Shown here in pieces: positions 43,133 through 52,753 of a DNA stretch of 64,000 bases (its first letter is position 1; every line of letters starts with the position of its first letter). The notes below the pieces were generated by a model, which was not told the DNA's origin, searched no databases, and was given only the letters and a program-made list of their open reading frames with translations. The stretch is from assembly GCA_937877455.1 (NCBI GenBank), contig CALFIU010000178.1, forward strand, positions 1-64,000. Reading direction: 5' to 3'. The DNA comes from an uncultured Bacteroidales bacterium. GTDB taxonomy: Bacteria > Bacteroidota > Bacteroidia > Bacteroidales > UBA3824. A program made the position numbers and the translations under genes.

Positions 43133-43960
43133 ATGAGACTCCTAAAAAAAACATTGTGCCTTGTTATGTCGGGCATGATAGCTGTCGGATTTTTAGACAG
43201 TTGTACAAGTACAGGAAATAATCAGAATAACGGAATTGACACTGTAAAAGTTGTTAATACAGCCTACGATGAGGCTAAGATGATTTTTTATTCGTTACCT
43301 TCGCCAGTTGAAACAATAATGATTCTCAATAACCTTGGAATAAGGTATAACAACGAAGTTCTTAACCCAACTTCAAATGTTATCAAGTATACAACACAGG
43401 CATCACAAGCACTTAATCTTGGTATTTATTCTGCCGATTTAAGTTATTGTGCTCTATATGAGCAAAATCCAGACGCAGTTAAATACCTTGTTCCTGTTAA
43501 AAGTCTTAGCGAACAACTTGGTATAATTGGATTTTTTAGCGACAGCATTATTGAGCGCATACAACACAATATGGACAATAAAAACAAGATTGTAACTATT
43601 GTTTCTGAAGCTTATACAAAATCAACCAGTTTTTTGGAAGAAAATTCGCGTAACGAGATTGCATCAATGGTTATTGTAGGTGGTTGGGTTGAAGGTCTTT
43701 ATATTTCAACAAAGATGCTTTTAAATTTAAAAGATCGCGACAATGAAATCAACGACATCATTACCAATCAAAAGTTTACGCTTGATGATTTAATTGGTTT
43801 GCTTAATGTTTTTGCTAATGATTCGAGCATACAAGGATTGCTTGAACAGATGACTGATTTAAAAACGGTTTATGACAAAGTGGATATTTCGGCAAGTCCT
43901 GAAATTTTGCATGAACTCGATTCTAAGATTACAAGTTTACGAAACAAATATATCCAATAA
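43133..43960 (+). CDS. Hypothetical lipoprotein, helical
   Basis: A 275-residue lipoprotein. The lipobox FLDSC lies at about residues 20-24, followed by a Gly/Asn linker (TSTGNNQNNG). The body is mainly helical (SPVETIMILNNLGIRYNNEV, QASQALNLGIYSADLSYC, SFLEENSRNEIASMVIVGGW). I do not recognise a named family; a helical outer-membrane-associated or periplasmic binding role is possible. It precedes the secreted 145-residue protein by 13 bases and lies downstream of the hybrid receptor. Confidence 0.72.
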   Translation: MRLLKKTLCLVMSGMIAVGFLDSCTSTGNNQNNGIDTVKVVNTAYDEAKMIFYSLPSPVETIMILNNLGIRYNNEVLNPTSNVIKYTTQASQALNLGIYSADLSYCALYEQNPDAVKYLVPVKSLSEQLGIIGFFSDSIIERIQHNMDNKNKIVTIVSEAYTKSTSFLEENSRNEIASMVIVGGWVEGLYISTKMLLNLKDRDNEINDIITNQKFTLDDLIGLLNVFANDSSIQGLLEQMTDLKTVYDKVDISASPEILHELDSKITSLRNKYIQ

Positions 43961-43973
43961 AAACCTGAAAGTT

Positions 43974-44411
43974 ATGAAAAAACTATTATTTTTTTTCGCA
44001 TTTGTTGTAGGGCTAATGTTTAGCAATAATGTTCATTCGCAATGCAAAGAATTTACAGAGCAGGATGTTATGCCACTTTTGGGCGATTATATAATAAGCG
44101 GCAGATATAATTCTATACGTTTGTTTGAAGGAGAAGAAATGCTAATTTTCAAGACTTTGAGCAAAGGTATAAATTATCGTTTTGTAGTAAAGGGAGATAA
44201 AGAATTCCCTCGAAAGGTGGAATTTGAAGTGGAGGATTGGGATGGCAATAAAATGTTTCAGAACAAAAGACAAAATTTTGCTGAGGTTTGGGATTATACC
44301 TGCGACAAACCACAGCGTATCAAGATTTATATAAAGGTGCCAAGTGGTCAAAATGTCTCTGATCCAAAACGTGGTTGTGTATCGCTTTTAACTGGTATTA
44401 AAGCTGATTAA
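43974..44411 (+). CDS. Hypothetical small secreted protein
   Basis: A 145-residue protein from the ATG at 43974 (an upstream start at 43872 lies inside the lipoprotein gene in another frame and lacks a signal peptide). The signal peptide ends NNVHS with Gln at +1, then CKEFTEQDVMPLLGDYIIS. The body is beta-rich with two further Cys residues (YTCDKPQ, KRGCVS), which may form disulfides. No family recognised. It follows the lipoprotein gene by 13 bases and probably shares its transcript. Confidence 0.7.
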   Translation: MKKLLFFFAFVVGLMFSNNVHSQCKEFTEQDVMPLLGDYIISGRYNSIRLFEGEEMLIFKTLSKGINYRFVVKGDKEFPRKVEFEVEDWDGNKMFQNKRQNFAEVWDYTCDKPQRIKIYIKVPSGQNVSDPKRGCVSLLTGIKAD

Positions 44412-44453
44412 AAAATATAAAGATATTAAGTTTAACTAATAAATACTTATCCT

Positions 44454-45608
44454 GTGAATAATTTTGAGTATCAAAACCCAGTGAAATTGATTTTTGGAAA
44501 GGGCAGTATTGCTAAATTATCCGAAAACCTTCACAAAGGCGAAAAAATAATGATGACGTATGGTGGCGGTTCCATTAAGAAAAACGGTGTTTACGACCAA
44601 GTAAAAAAGGCGTTAGAAGGTTTTTCGGTGGTAGAGTTTGGGGGGATTGAGCCAAATCCCGACTACGCTACATTAATGAAAGCAGTAGAAATTTGTCGTG
44701 CTGAAGGAGTTGGCTTTTTGCTTGCTGTTGGTGGAGGGTCGGTTATCGACGGTACAAAATTTATTGCGGCAGCTGTTGATTACAAAGGTGAACCTTGGGA
44801 TTTTGTTAAGAATCCAACCTTGCCAATTGGAGAAACGTTGCCAATAGCTACTGTTCTTACTCTTCCTGCTACTGGTAGCGAGATGAATCCAAGTGCTGTT
44901 ATTTCTCGTCGCGAGACTCGTGAAAAAATGGCTATTGGTAATCCTAAACTTTATCCTGTTTTTTCGATTCTTGATCCACAGGTTATTTTGTCTTTACCTA
45001 AACGTCAGAAAGCCAATGGTTTAGCAGATGCTTTTGTTCATGTTATGGAACAATACATGACCGATAATATTTCTACGCTTGTACAAGATCGTTGGGCTGA
45101 GGGTTTGCTTTCTACACTTATGACCGTTGCTCCTAACGTTTTGGAAGAAAATCCAGACTACGATGCGTGTGCCAATTTTATGTATGCTGCAACTTGTGCT
45201 CTTAACGGTTATATTGCTATGGGGGTTAACGAGGATTGGGCTACACACATGATGGGACACGAACTTACAGCAATACATGGGCTTGATCATGGTGTTACAT
45301 TGTCGATAGTTTTTCCTGGAACGTTGGAAGTCTTTAGAAAGGAAAAACGTGATAAACTTTTGTCGTATGCTATTAATGTGCTTAAAATTCAATCGGGTAC
45401 AAAAGATGAAAAAATTGATGCTGCTATTGAAAAAACAGAAGAATTTTTTAATTCTCTTGGCATAAAAACTCGTCTTTCTGATTATGGCATTGGTCAAGAT
45501 ACAATTGATGAAATTGTTAGCAGATTTACTCAAAGAGGGTGGAATCTCGGAGAACATGGCATTGCAACACCAGAAAAAGTAAAGGAAATTTTAGAGTCAA
45601 GGCTCTAA
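44454..45608 (+). CDS. yqhD: Iron-containing alcohol dehydrogenase (YqhD/BDH-like)
   Basis: A 384-residue NADPH-dependent aldehyde reductase or alcohol dehydrogenase of the group III type. The start is GTG at 44454; the product begins MNNFEYQNPVKLIFGKGS. The cofactor-binding GGGSVIDGTKF and metal ligands are visible in ADAFVHVMEQY (Asp, His), and HELTAIHGLDHGVTLS (two His). The sequence resembles butanol dehydrogenases and YqhD. It may act in fermentation or aldehyde detoxification. It stands alone, followed by a weak terminator. Confidence 0.92.
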   Translation: MNNFEYQNPVKLIFGKGSIAKLSENLHKGEKIMMTYGGGSIKKNGVYDQVKKALEGFSVVEFGGIEPNPDYATLMKAVEICRAEGVGFLLAVGGGSVIDGTKFIAAAVDYKGEPWDFVKNPTLPIGETLPIATVLTLPATGSEMNPSAVISRRETREKMAIGNPKLYPVFSILDPQVILSLPKRQKANGLADAFVHVMEQYMTDNISTLVQDRWAEGLLSTLMTVAPNVLEENPDYDACANFMYAATCALNGYIAMGVNEDWATHMMGHELTAIHGLDHGVTLSIVFPGTLEVFRKEKRDKLLSYAINVLKIQSGTKDEKIDAAIEKTEEFFNSLGIKTRLSDYGIGQDTIDEIVSRFTQRGWNLGEHGIATPEKVKEILESRL

Positions 45609-45621
45609 TTTTTTAAGTTTA

Positions 45622-45682
45622 ATGGGCTGTCGCACCCCTTTCTTTCCCATAGTATCTATTTTTTTGTGGCAGTCCGTTTTTT
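45622..45682 (+). terminator. Probable terminator after the alcohol dehydrogenase
   Basis: Imperfect stem GGGCTGTC / GGCAGTCC (around 45624-45631 and 45668-45675), with a wide 35-base loop and a T run. Weaker than the other hairpins. Confidence 0.4.
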
Positions 45683-45703
45683 ATAAAATTTGATAAAAAA
45701 GTT

Positions 45704-46276
45704 ATGAAAAATTATTTGAAAGCTGCAAATTGGGAAATTTTTTTGTTGACAGTGGGGTTATTTTTTATAATGTGTTATATATTTTTTTCCACAACTTATA
45801 GTTATTTTTCTGCCAGTGTTACAAAGTCGGAGCAATGGGAAATTATACCACAACTTTCTCAAACTTTAATTGCTTTAATTTCAATTTTTTATGTAACAGT
45901 TGCTCTTTGGATGTTTAGTATTGTTAATTATTTTTGTAAAAAAGATTTAAAATTTTGGCTTTTTGTATTGGCTCTTGTTTGTCCTTTAATTGTTGTCGTA
46001 TTGTTTGCTATAAATGTTTATAATGTACAACAATTTGGTTCTAAGATATTTCCTGCCATTGGATTAGAATATGTTTTGGGTTTTACAATTGCATTGTTAG
46101 CTTTGTTTTGGGCAATTTATTGGTTCGCAAAAGTAGTTGTTACGAGTTGTGATGTATATGCAGGTTTTAAGTTGTCATTGTATAAAATTATTTTTGGTGT
46201 TTTATTTTTTCCGATTGGCATTTGGAAAATTCAGCCTATTATAGTTACAATTTCGTCAAAACGAGAAGATATATAG
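45704..46276 (+). CDS. Hypothetical four-helix membrane protein
   Basis: A 190-residue inner-membrane protein with hydrophobic helices near 10-32, 48-72, 82-105 and 118-142, and a final helical part (KIIFGVLFFPIGIWKIQPII). I know no function. The last helix has the GIWKIQP-type end seen in some Bacteroidota hypothetical membrane proteins. It is separated from the T9SS cargo gene by 191 bases with its own promoter. Confidence 0.65.
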   Translation: MKNYLKAANWEIFLLTVGLFFIMCYIFFSTTYSYFSASVTKSEQWEIIPQLSQTLIALISIFYVTVALWMFSIVNYFCKKDLKFWLFVLALVCPLIVVVLFAINVYNVQQFGSKIFPAIGLEYVLGFTIALLALFWAIYWFAKVVVTSCDVYAGFKLSLYKIIFGVLFFPIGIWKIQPIIVTISSKREDI

Positions 46277-46405
46277 TTTTTTTTATTTTTTTCCTAAAAA
46301 AGTTGTGGTCTATTATATTATAAACCAACTTGGTATATAAAAAAAGGAAAATGGTACTTTTTACCGTTTATTTTATTAAAAAATCAATATTTTATGCAAC
46401 AAATA

Positions 46406-46437
46406 TTGTAAAAAAAACGTCTTTTTTTATAGATTTG
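46406..46437 (+). promoter_or_regulatory. Candidate promoter TTG-N21-TAGATTTG for the large adhesin
   Basis: TTG at 46406-46408 and TAGATTTG at 46430-46437, 30 bases before the ATG at 46468. Confidence 0.55.
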
Positions 46438-46467
46438 CAAGTCTAATATCGGTAAAAACGTAAAATT

Positions 46468-49400
46468 ATGAAACTTATATACAAGGCATTGGCATTTTTG
46501 GTTGCAATGTTGCCATTAGCTTTACAAAACGTTGTTGCACAAGATGTTGTAACTTCATTTCCCTATTCTTGTAGTTTTGAAAATTCTTTGTGGGGATGGG
46601 AACTTGAAACGCCTACTTCTGTTTGGAAATGGAAAAAAGGAAGCAATGGTGATGGAAGGGTTTATGATGGTGACGAATGTATTTCGGGACCATCAGCTGC
46701 TTACGATGGTAATACCTATCTTTATCTTAATACCGAATCAACCTCGGGAAGTGCCAATGGTCCTGAAATTGGAATTGTTAGAACATTCGATTTTACAAAT
46801 CTTTCAAACCCTATATTGACGCTTTATGCACATGCGTTTTATGCTGGCACAGGTAATTTTTGCCCATTGCGCGTGTATATGCGTAAGGTTGGAGCACAGT
46901 CTTGGGCTGATATTAGTACAATTATTGAGCAGCAAGGCGACAAGTGGATTCCTGTTAACGCTTGTTTGAAAGAATTTGCCAATGCAGGAGAGGTGGAATT
47001 GAGGATTACGGTGGAAGTTAGTTCTTTGGAATGTTGCATTGCCATTGATAAAATAACTATAGATAATTTTGTTGTAGAAACTACAGCGTCAGATGCTTCT
47101 TGTTATTTTTATTCCGATGGAAAAATTACTGTAACTCCTAATGGTGGTGGTCCTATCTATCAGTATTCGAGTGATGGTGGTAATTCGTTTACTAATTTAA
47201 CAACACAAACCACTTCTTATGTTTTTGATAATCTTGAATCTGCGTATTACACCATTCAAGTTAAGGATAATCAGAGCGGCTGTATTGCTGAAAAACTTGA
47301 ATACGTTAATCAACCGTCTAAAATTGACGTTGACATAACTACTTCTGATATAAAGTGTTATGGCGACAATGATGGAAAAATTAATATTTTTGCAAGCCAA
47401 AACAATCAAAATACAGGTTTTACATATTCTATAAATGGTTTAGATGGTCCATTTGTAAGTAGTTATGATTTTACGGGGCTTAGCGGTGGCGAATATTCTG
47501 TTGTTGTAAAAAATTCTGATGGGTGTTATTCGCAAGAAGAAAATGTTCATATAGGCAACGATGTTATTCTTACTATTGACGATGTAAAATATACCCAAGT
47601 AGAAGGTTGTTATGGCGATAAATCAGCATCAATTCTTGTAAAAGCATCGTTTAGCAACAATGGTCCATTGGATTATTCTAAAGATGGAGGAAGTTATTAC
47701 AATAATGGGGAATCGTATTTTGAAGGCGTTGGTGCAGGGACATATAATATTGTTGTAAAAGACAATAATGGTTGTACAGCAGAGTGGGGCGAACCTATTG
47801 TAATTACACAACCAGATCAGTTTGTTTTTTCCGATTCATCTCATACAGATGTTGTTGGTTGTAAAGGAGATGCCACAGGTTATATTTATGTTGCATTTGA
47901 AGGTGGTATTCAGCCATATACATATTCTATCGATGGTGGAATAAAGTTTCAAGATGAACAAAAATTTGAAAATCTTGTAGCGGGAACGTATTCTTTGCGA
48001 GCTGTTGATGCAAAAAATTGTAAAGCCTCTGGTCCGTCGATTATTATTGCAGAACCAAAACAAGTTGTTATATCGTCTGTAGAACCGCAGAACGTTGGCA
48101 CATGTTATGGTGATGCCACTGGAAAAATTACTATTTTGGCATCTGGAGGAACAGGAAATCTTAGTTATTCTCTTTCTGGCGGAAATGATGGTTTGCAATC
48201 TTCTAATCAATTTGAAAATCTTTCAGCTGGTAGTTATAATCCGTATGTGGTGGACCAAATGGGGTGTTCGGTAAGTTGGTCAGAAGAAACTCTTACTCAA
48301 CCTGATTTGTTTTACATTATAAGTTCCGAAACAGATAACAACATAAAATGCAATGGTGACGAAACCGCGCTTATAACTATTGCTGCTACTGGAGGAACTT
48401 CTCCTTATACTTTTTCTATTGACAATTTTGCAACTTCAAAAAGTGCCAATTATGGAAATATTTCTGCCACTTTTACTAACAATGGTGCAGGTGTTTATAC
48501 TCTGAGTGCAAGGGATAAAAACGGTTGTCTTGCTGGAGATTCTACAATAACGCTTACCGAACCGACACTTTTGACAATTGACGATGTTATTACAACTCAA
48601 GTGTTATGTTATGGTGATGCTACTGGTGAAATTGAAATTGTTGCTTCTGGTGGAACAACGCCTTATGCTCAACATGGTTGGAAACAATCGACGACTACTG
48701 TTGACGGTTGGGTAAACAAATCGCCGCAATACGACCCAGTGTTAACTGGGCTTAGTGCAATGACGTATGATGTGCATATTGTTGATGCTAATGGTTGTGA
48801 GGCAATAAAAAACAATATTGAAATAATGCAACCACCTATTCTTGAACTTGTTGGAGATATTAATGCCTATAGTGTAACTGGTTGTTATGGCGACGAAACT
48901 GGTAAAATTCAGATTTATGCAAAAGGTGGTGTTGAACCGTTAGAATATTCAATTGATAATGGTGTGGAATTTCAAGAAACTCCTATTTTCGATCTTTTGG
49001 CTGCAGGTACTTATTATCCGTATGTAAAAGATGCCAATGGTTGTGTACTTGACGACCTTGACCCAGTAGCTATAAATCAACCTGAACAATTATATTTTAT
49101 CAATGTATTTTCTACGGAAGTAGAAGGGTGTAAAGGCGAGAGCAAGGGTACAATTTCGCTTTCGGCAAGCGGTGGTAGCAAAGTAATTGACTATTCTATT
49201 GATGGAGGTGTAACTTTTGACGGTAGGCGTGAATACACGGGGTTACCAGCGGGAGAGTACAACATTTTTATTAGGGATGCAAACAGAGAACAATGTCAAC
49301 TTGAGTATTATGCAAATCCTGTTGTAATAGAAGAACCAGAAATTTTGAAAGTTGATAATATTAAAGTAGTTGACAATGTTTGTTATGGGCAACATAATGG

Positions 49401-51645
49401 TTCGGTGGAGTTGACCATAAGTGGAGGAAGTACCAAAAAACATAGTTATTATTTTTACCAAACACGCGACACATCATTGGCTCCCTATGGTACAAACGCA
49501 TTTGGAAACCTTTATGCAGGAGATTATTCTTATGCTATTCGCGACGGTTACAATTGTGTGGTATATGCCGATTTTACAATAACGCAGCCAGATGAAATAA
49601 CTCTAAAAATTGCTGATTCAATGCATGTTACCACTTGCTATGGTGATAAAAAAGGTATGATTCATGCAGTGGCAACAGGTGGAGCAGGTGGATTTTATTA
49701 TACTATTTCGGCTACTGGTGTTTATACCAATACACTCGAGGCAGATGAGGCTATTTGGGAAAATATTCCGGCTGCAAATTATTGCGTAACAGTCAAAGAT
49801 AAAATAGGTTGTTCGCCTGAAGAAATTTATTTTACTATCAAGCAAGTTGATAGGCTCAATGTTGTTATAAATACAGATGATGCTATTATTTATTGCAATA
49901 ATGACGAAACTGCTATGATAAAAATGTCGGCTTCGGGTGGAACTAAGCCTTATTTATTTACCGTTGATGGCGAAAATTTTGTTTCTGATTCTATTTTTTC
50001 AAATTTGCCTGCTGGTCAATATGTTTTTCAAGTTAAGGATAATAAAGGTTGCACAACTACAGAGCAAAAATTAAATATTAAAAATCCTGAAAAGGTAACG
50101 CTTAGTTATGAGTATTATGACATTACTTGCTATAGTGAAAATAACGGAAGGATAATATCCAAAACCACAGGTGGTAATAATTTTTACACTTATTATATTA
50201 ATGGTGTAGAAAATCCTGATGGTAAAAATTCTGGTGTGTTCAAAAATCTTACTGATGGTGAATATTTAATTTCCGTTACTGACGGATTTGGTTGTAGCGA
50301 TGAGTCTGACATCATAACGATAAGTCGTCCTATTAATTCAGCAGGTTTTGATGTTAGCGTTTCGGAAGGATGTTCGCCGCTTACCGTTGAAATTGTGCCG
50401 CAAAACGATGGTACAGTTTATTATGAGATAGATGGGCATCGTACTGATTATTATGCTAATAAGGCTGTTGTAACGCAGGTTTTGACAAATAATTCGCGTG
50501 AGACTCAAAAAGTTAAGATTCTTGCAGTTTTACAACCGTCTGGTTCTATCGACAATTGTCGAGATAGTGCAGTTAATTATGTAAGTGTATTTCCAAAACC
50601 ATTGGTTGATTTTGACATTAATCCCAATGATACTCTCGTATATCCCGATACAATTGCACAAATTCACCTTTTTAATAATGTTACTCCAAAACTAGTGGAG
50701 GCTCATTGGGATTTTGGCGATGGCGAAACTTCAGATAATCTTGATTGTACCAACGAAAACAATCCCTATGCAGATATGCACTATTACTCTACTTGTGGAA
50801 ATTATAACATAATTGTTTCTGCAAGCGATGGACGTTGTTGGGATACCGTTCAAAAGCCTTTTGTTATTAATCCTCGTCCAGTTTTTGTAGAAATAAATTC
50901 CGATGTTATTCAGGGTTGTGCGCCACTGAAAGTAAAATTTGTTGGCTCGGCACACAACGCAGATTCAACAGTTTGGAATTTTGGAGATAGCACTATTTCA
51001 ATAAACTCGCCAGAACCATCGCATATTTTTGAAACCGAAGGAGATTATGTGGTTACGTATTATGGTTATGGCGATTGTGGATCTTTTACTAAAACAACAA
51101 AGGTAATACATGTTTATGTAAAACCTTACGCTGGATTTTCTCAAGATAAAGACACCGTTTATGTTGGTCAAAGTCTTAATCTTGAAAGCGATGATGTGGG
51201 GGCATATTTTTATCAATGGGATTTGGGCGATGGAACAACTTCTGATCGTAATGAAGTTTCGCATCAATATAAGAAAGCTGGTGTTTACGATATTTCGCTT
51301 ATAGTTTCCACTGCCAATTCTTGTTCCGATACCGCAGAGGTGAAACAAGCCGTTAAGGTTATTTCTGAACCGCAAGTGGTATTTCCTAACGCATTTAGTC
51401 CTAATGGCGATGGACACAATGATGAATTTAAGTGTATTTATCTTGGCGAAATTGCAAGTTATAAGATTGTAATCTTAAATTCAAAAGGACAGATAGTTTA
51501 TCGCTCAGAAGATATTAATCAAGGTTGGGACGGAAAACGCAATGGAGCGTATTGTGCACCGGGTATTTATTTATATAAATACAAGATAGTTTTGAAAGAC
51601 AAAAGTTTCTATATTAAAAATGGAAGTCTTGTACTTTTACATTGA
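46468..51645 (+). CDS. Giant T9SS cargo adhesin: MAM-like domain, 13 SprB-type repeats, PKD domains, gliding-motility C-terminal domain
   Basis: A 1725-residue surface or secreted protein. The signal peptide is residues 1-24 (VVA, then Gln25-Asp26). Residues 30-205 are a jelly-roll or MAM-like domain (CSFENSLWGWE). About 13 SprB-type units of 75-90 residues follow, residues 207-1290, each with CYGDxTGxI, GG..PYxYSIDGG, F.NL.AGxYxxxVxDxxGC and ending ITQP. Three PKD-like units follow at about 1416, 1504 and 1587 (GDGETSD, FGDSTIS, GDGTTSD). The C-terminus from VFPNAFSPNGDGHNDEF (1638) to LVLLH is the gliding-motility/CHU_C-type T9SS export domain. SprB-like proteins act in adhesion or gliding; which applies here is unknown. 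Confidence 0.92.
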   Translation: MKLIYKALAFLVAMLPLALQNVVAQDVVTSFPYSCSFENSLWGWELETPTSVWKWKKGSNGDGRVYDGDECISGPSAAYDGNTYLYLNTESTSGSANGPEIGIVRTFDFTNLSNPILTLYAHAFYAGTGNFCPLRVYMRKVGAQSWADISTIIEQQGDKWIPVNACLKEFANAGEVELRITVEVSSLECCIAIDKITIDNFVVETTASDASCYFYSDGKITVTPNGGGPIYQYSSDGGNSFTNLTTQTTSYVFDNLESAYYTIQVKDNQSGCIAEKLEYVNQPSKIDVDITTSDIKCYGDNDGKINIFASQNNQNTGFTYSINGLDGPFVSSYDFTGLSGGEYSVVVKNSDGCYSQEENVHIGNDVILTIDDVKYTQVEGCYGDKSASILVKASFSNNGPLDYSKDGGSYYNNGESYFEGVGAGTYNIVVKDNNGCTAEWGEPIVITQPDQFVFSDSSHTDVVGCKGDATGYIYVAFEGGIQPYTYSIDGGIKFQDEQKFENLVAGTYSLRAVDAKNCKASGPSIIIAEPKQVVISSVEPQNVGTCYGDATGKITILASGGTGNLSYSLSGGNDGLQSSNQFENLSAGSYNPYVVDQMGCSVSWSEETLTQPDLFYIISSETDNNIKCNGDETALITIAATGGTSPYTFSIDNFATSKSANYGNISATFTNNGAGVYTLSARDKNGCLAGDSTITLTEPTLLTIDDVITTQVLCYGDATGEIEIVASGGTTPYAQHGWKQSTTTVDGWVNKSPQYDPVLTGLSAMTYDVHIVDANGCEAIKNNIEIMQPPILELVGDINAYSVTGCYGDETGKIQIYAKGGVEPLEYSIDNGVEFQETPIFDLLAAGTYYPYVKDANGCVLDDLDPVAINQPEQLYFINVFSTEVEGCKGESKGTISLSASGGSKVIDYSIDGGVTFDGRREYTGLPAGEYNIFIRDANREQCQLEYYANPVVIEEPEILKVDNIKVVDNVCYGQHNGSVELTISGGSTKKHSYYFYQTRDTSLAPYGTNAFGNLYAGDYSYAIRDGYNCVVYADFTITQPDEITLKIADSMHVTTCYGDKKGMIHAVATGGAGGFYYTISATGVYTNTLEADEAIWENIPAANYCVTVKDKIGCSPEEIYFTIKQVDRLNVVINTDDAIIYCNNDETAMIKMSASGGTKPYLFTVDGENFVSDSIFSNLPAGQYVFQVKDNKGCTTTEQKLNIKNPEKVTLSYEYYDITCYSENNGRIISKTTGGNNFYTYYINGVENPDGKNSGVFKNLTDGEYLISVTDGFGCSDESDIITISRPINSAGFDVSVSEGCSPLTVEIVPQNDGTVYYEIDGHRTDYYANKAVVTQVLTNNSRETQKVKILAVLQPSGSIDNCRDSAVNYVSVFPKPLVDFDINPNDTLVYPDTIAQIHLFNNVTPKLVEAHWDFGDGETSDNLDCTNENNPYADMHYYSTCGNYNIIVSASDGRCWDTVQKPFVINPRPVFVEINSDVIQGCAPLKVKFVGSAHNADSTVWNFGDSTISINSPEPSHIFETEGDYVVTYYGYGDCGSFTKTTKVIHVYVKPYAGFSQDKDTVYVGQSLNLESDDVGAYFYQWDLGDGTTSDRNEVSHQYKKAGVYDISLIVSTANSCSDTAEVKQAVKVISEPQVVFPNAFSPNGDGHNDEFKCIYLGEIASYKIVILNSKGQIVYRSEDINQGWDGKRNGAYCAPGIYLYKYKIVLKDKSFYIKNGSLVLLH

Positions 51646-51648
51646 TTT

Positions 51649-51679
51649 TTTGTTGCAAACCATACAATATTTAGCTTTG
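51649..51679 (+). promoter_or_regulatory. Consensus promoter TTTG-N19-TAGCTTTG
   Basis: TTTG at 51649-51652 and TAGCTTTG at 51672-51679, spacing 19, the ideal Bacteroidota layout. 43 bases before the ATG at 51723. It overlaps only the gap after the adhesin stop (51645). Confidence 0.7.
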
Positions 51680-51722
51680 TATTGCGTTTTAAATATAAAC
51701 GAACATTAAAATTTGATAGCCT

Positions 51723-51908
51723 ATGAATGAAAGTTACTCTTTGTATTATGCAGTTTGCAATGGAAATGTTTCGTTGATAGATCCGATAAAAGTTTTTGAG
51801 TCGGAAAAAAAATTAGAGAAAGAGTTATTTTCTAAAATTGATGCGTTAGATCTTTCTCCGTGTGATGCAACGATGGACAAAATTTTTGAGTTTGCAAAAT
51901 GCAATTGA
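51723..51908 (+). CDS. Orphan 61-residue protein
   Basis: A 61-residue acidic, cytosolic-looking protein with Cys residues near positions 12, 47 and 60, no signal peptide and no known family. It reads MNESYSLYYAVCNGNVS then a helical part (ESEKKLEKELFSKIDAL). It has a full consensus promoter just upstream and a strong terminator just downstream, which is why I accept it as a real gene. Function is unknown. Confidence 0.62.
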   Translation: MNESYSLYYAVCNGNVSLIDPIKVFESEKKLEKELFSKIDALDLSPCDATMDKIFEFAKCN

Positions 51909-51934
51909 TTTTTTTGAAATTTAGTAAGTTAAAG

Positions 51935-51970
51935 AAATAGTCGGTTTTTTACCGACTATTTTTGTTTTGT
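51935..51970. terminator. Terminator between the orphan gene and mqnA
   Basis: Perfect stem AAATAGTCGGT / ACCGACTATTT (51935-51945 and 51951-51961) with a five-base T loop; flanked by T runs on the plus side. It may also end mqnA transcripts (mqnA stops at 51975). Confidence 0.85.
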
Positions 51971-51974
51971 ATGT

Positions 51975-52748
51975 TTATTTGTTGTTGGCTTGAGAAAAAC
52001 TTTCGGCTGCGAGGTATTTTAAAAACAAATTCATTCCGCGCGATTTGTTGTCGGTTAAATCATAACTTATGTTTTCTTTATAGTATTTATGTGCGTCAAA
52101 ATTTGGGATAAAATTGTCCTTATATTGGTTTATTACACTATCAATATCTTTAACACCAACGCGGAGAGCTTCGTTGAATTGCTTTTTGAAATTTTCGTCT
52201 ATTGGTTTTAGTGATACCCATGCCGCAAATACAAAAGGTAAATTAGTAAATTTACCCCATTCTTCTGCCAAATCGTATATGTATTCGTATTTTTTAAGGT
52301 TGAAACATCTATCACCGATGATAACTCCTGCCGTATTTCCAACAATTAAATTTTCGTATCCGGGTTTGCTTTGTTGCCATTGAGGATTAATTTTCCAATA
52401 GTTTTTTGCCAACACTTTAACAAGCCTTACACTTGTGGCTGATTGGTAATCAAGATAAATGTTTTTTATTTCGTTAATTGGCTTGTGGCTGGCTAATATT
52501 ACCGATGCAACCTTACCTTCGGCTCCAATACAATATTTTGATATTATATAAGAAATTTTTAGTTTTGGAATTATTCCAACAGGAACAAGGGCTATGTCAA
52601 CTTGCTTATTTATAAGTTTTTCTGCACAGACTGATGGATATGCCAACTCTATTTCTGCATTTTCTTTTATAAAATCGCTTTTTTCTAATCCGTAGAGAAA
52701 CGGCAATGTATTGTAATACGAAACTGCTATTATTTTTAATTTTTCCAT
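51975..52748 (-). CDS. mqnA: Chorismate dehydratase MqnA (futalosine menaquinone pathway)
   Basis: A 257-residue enzyme that converts chorismate to 3-enolpyruvoyl-benzoate, the first step of the futalosine route to menaquinone. The N-terminal IIAVSYYNTLPFLYGLE and middle SVCAEKLINKQVDIALVPVG match MqnA, as does IGDRCFNLK. The rest of the route (mqnB, C, D) is not in the window. It is 5 bases from the CysZ-like gene and ends the minus-strand run that begins with the ECF sigma gene. Confidence 0.9.
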   Translation of the reverse strand: MEKLKIIAVSYYNTLPFLYGLEKSDFIKENAEIELAYPSVCAEKLINKQVDIALVPVGIIPKLKISYIISKYCIGAEGKVASVILASHKPINEIKNIYLDYQSATSVRLVKVLAKNYWKINPQWQQSKPGYENLIVGNTAGVIIGDRCFNLKKYEYIYDLAEEWGKFTNLPFVFAAWVSLKPIDENFKKQFNEALRVGVKDIDSVINQYKDNFIPNFDAHKYYKENISYDLTDNKSRGMNLFLKYLAAESFSQANNK

Positions 52749-52753
52749 TTTAT

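Noticed and set aside
47090..50340. Repeated DNA suggesting a repeat array or CRISPR
   Set aside because: The units are diverged protein repeats of 75-90 residues with no identical DNA repeats or spacers.
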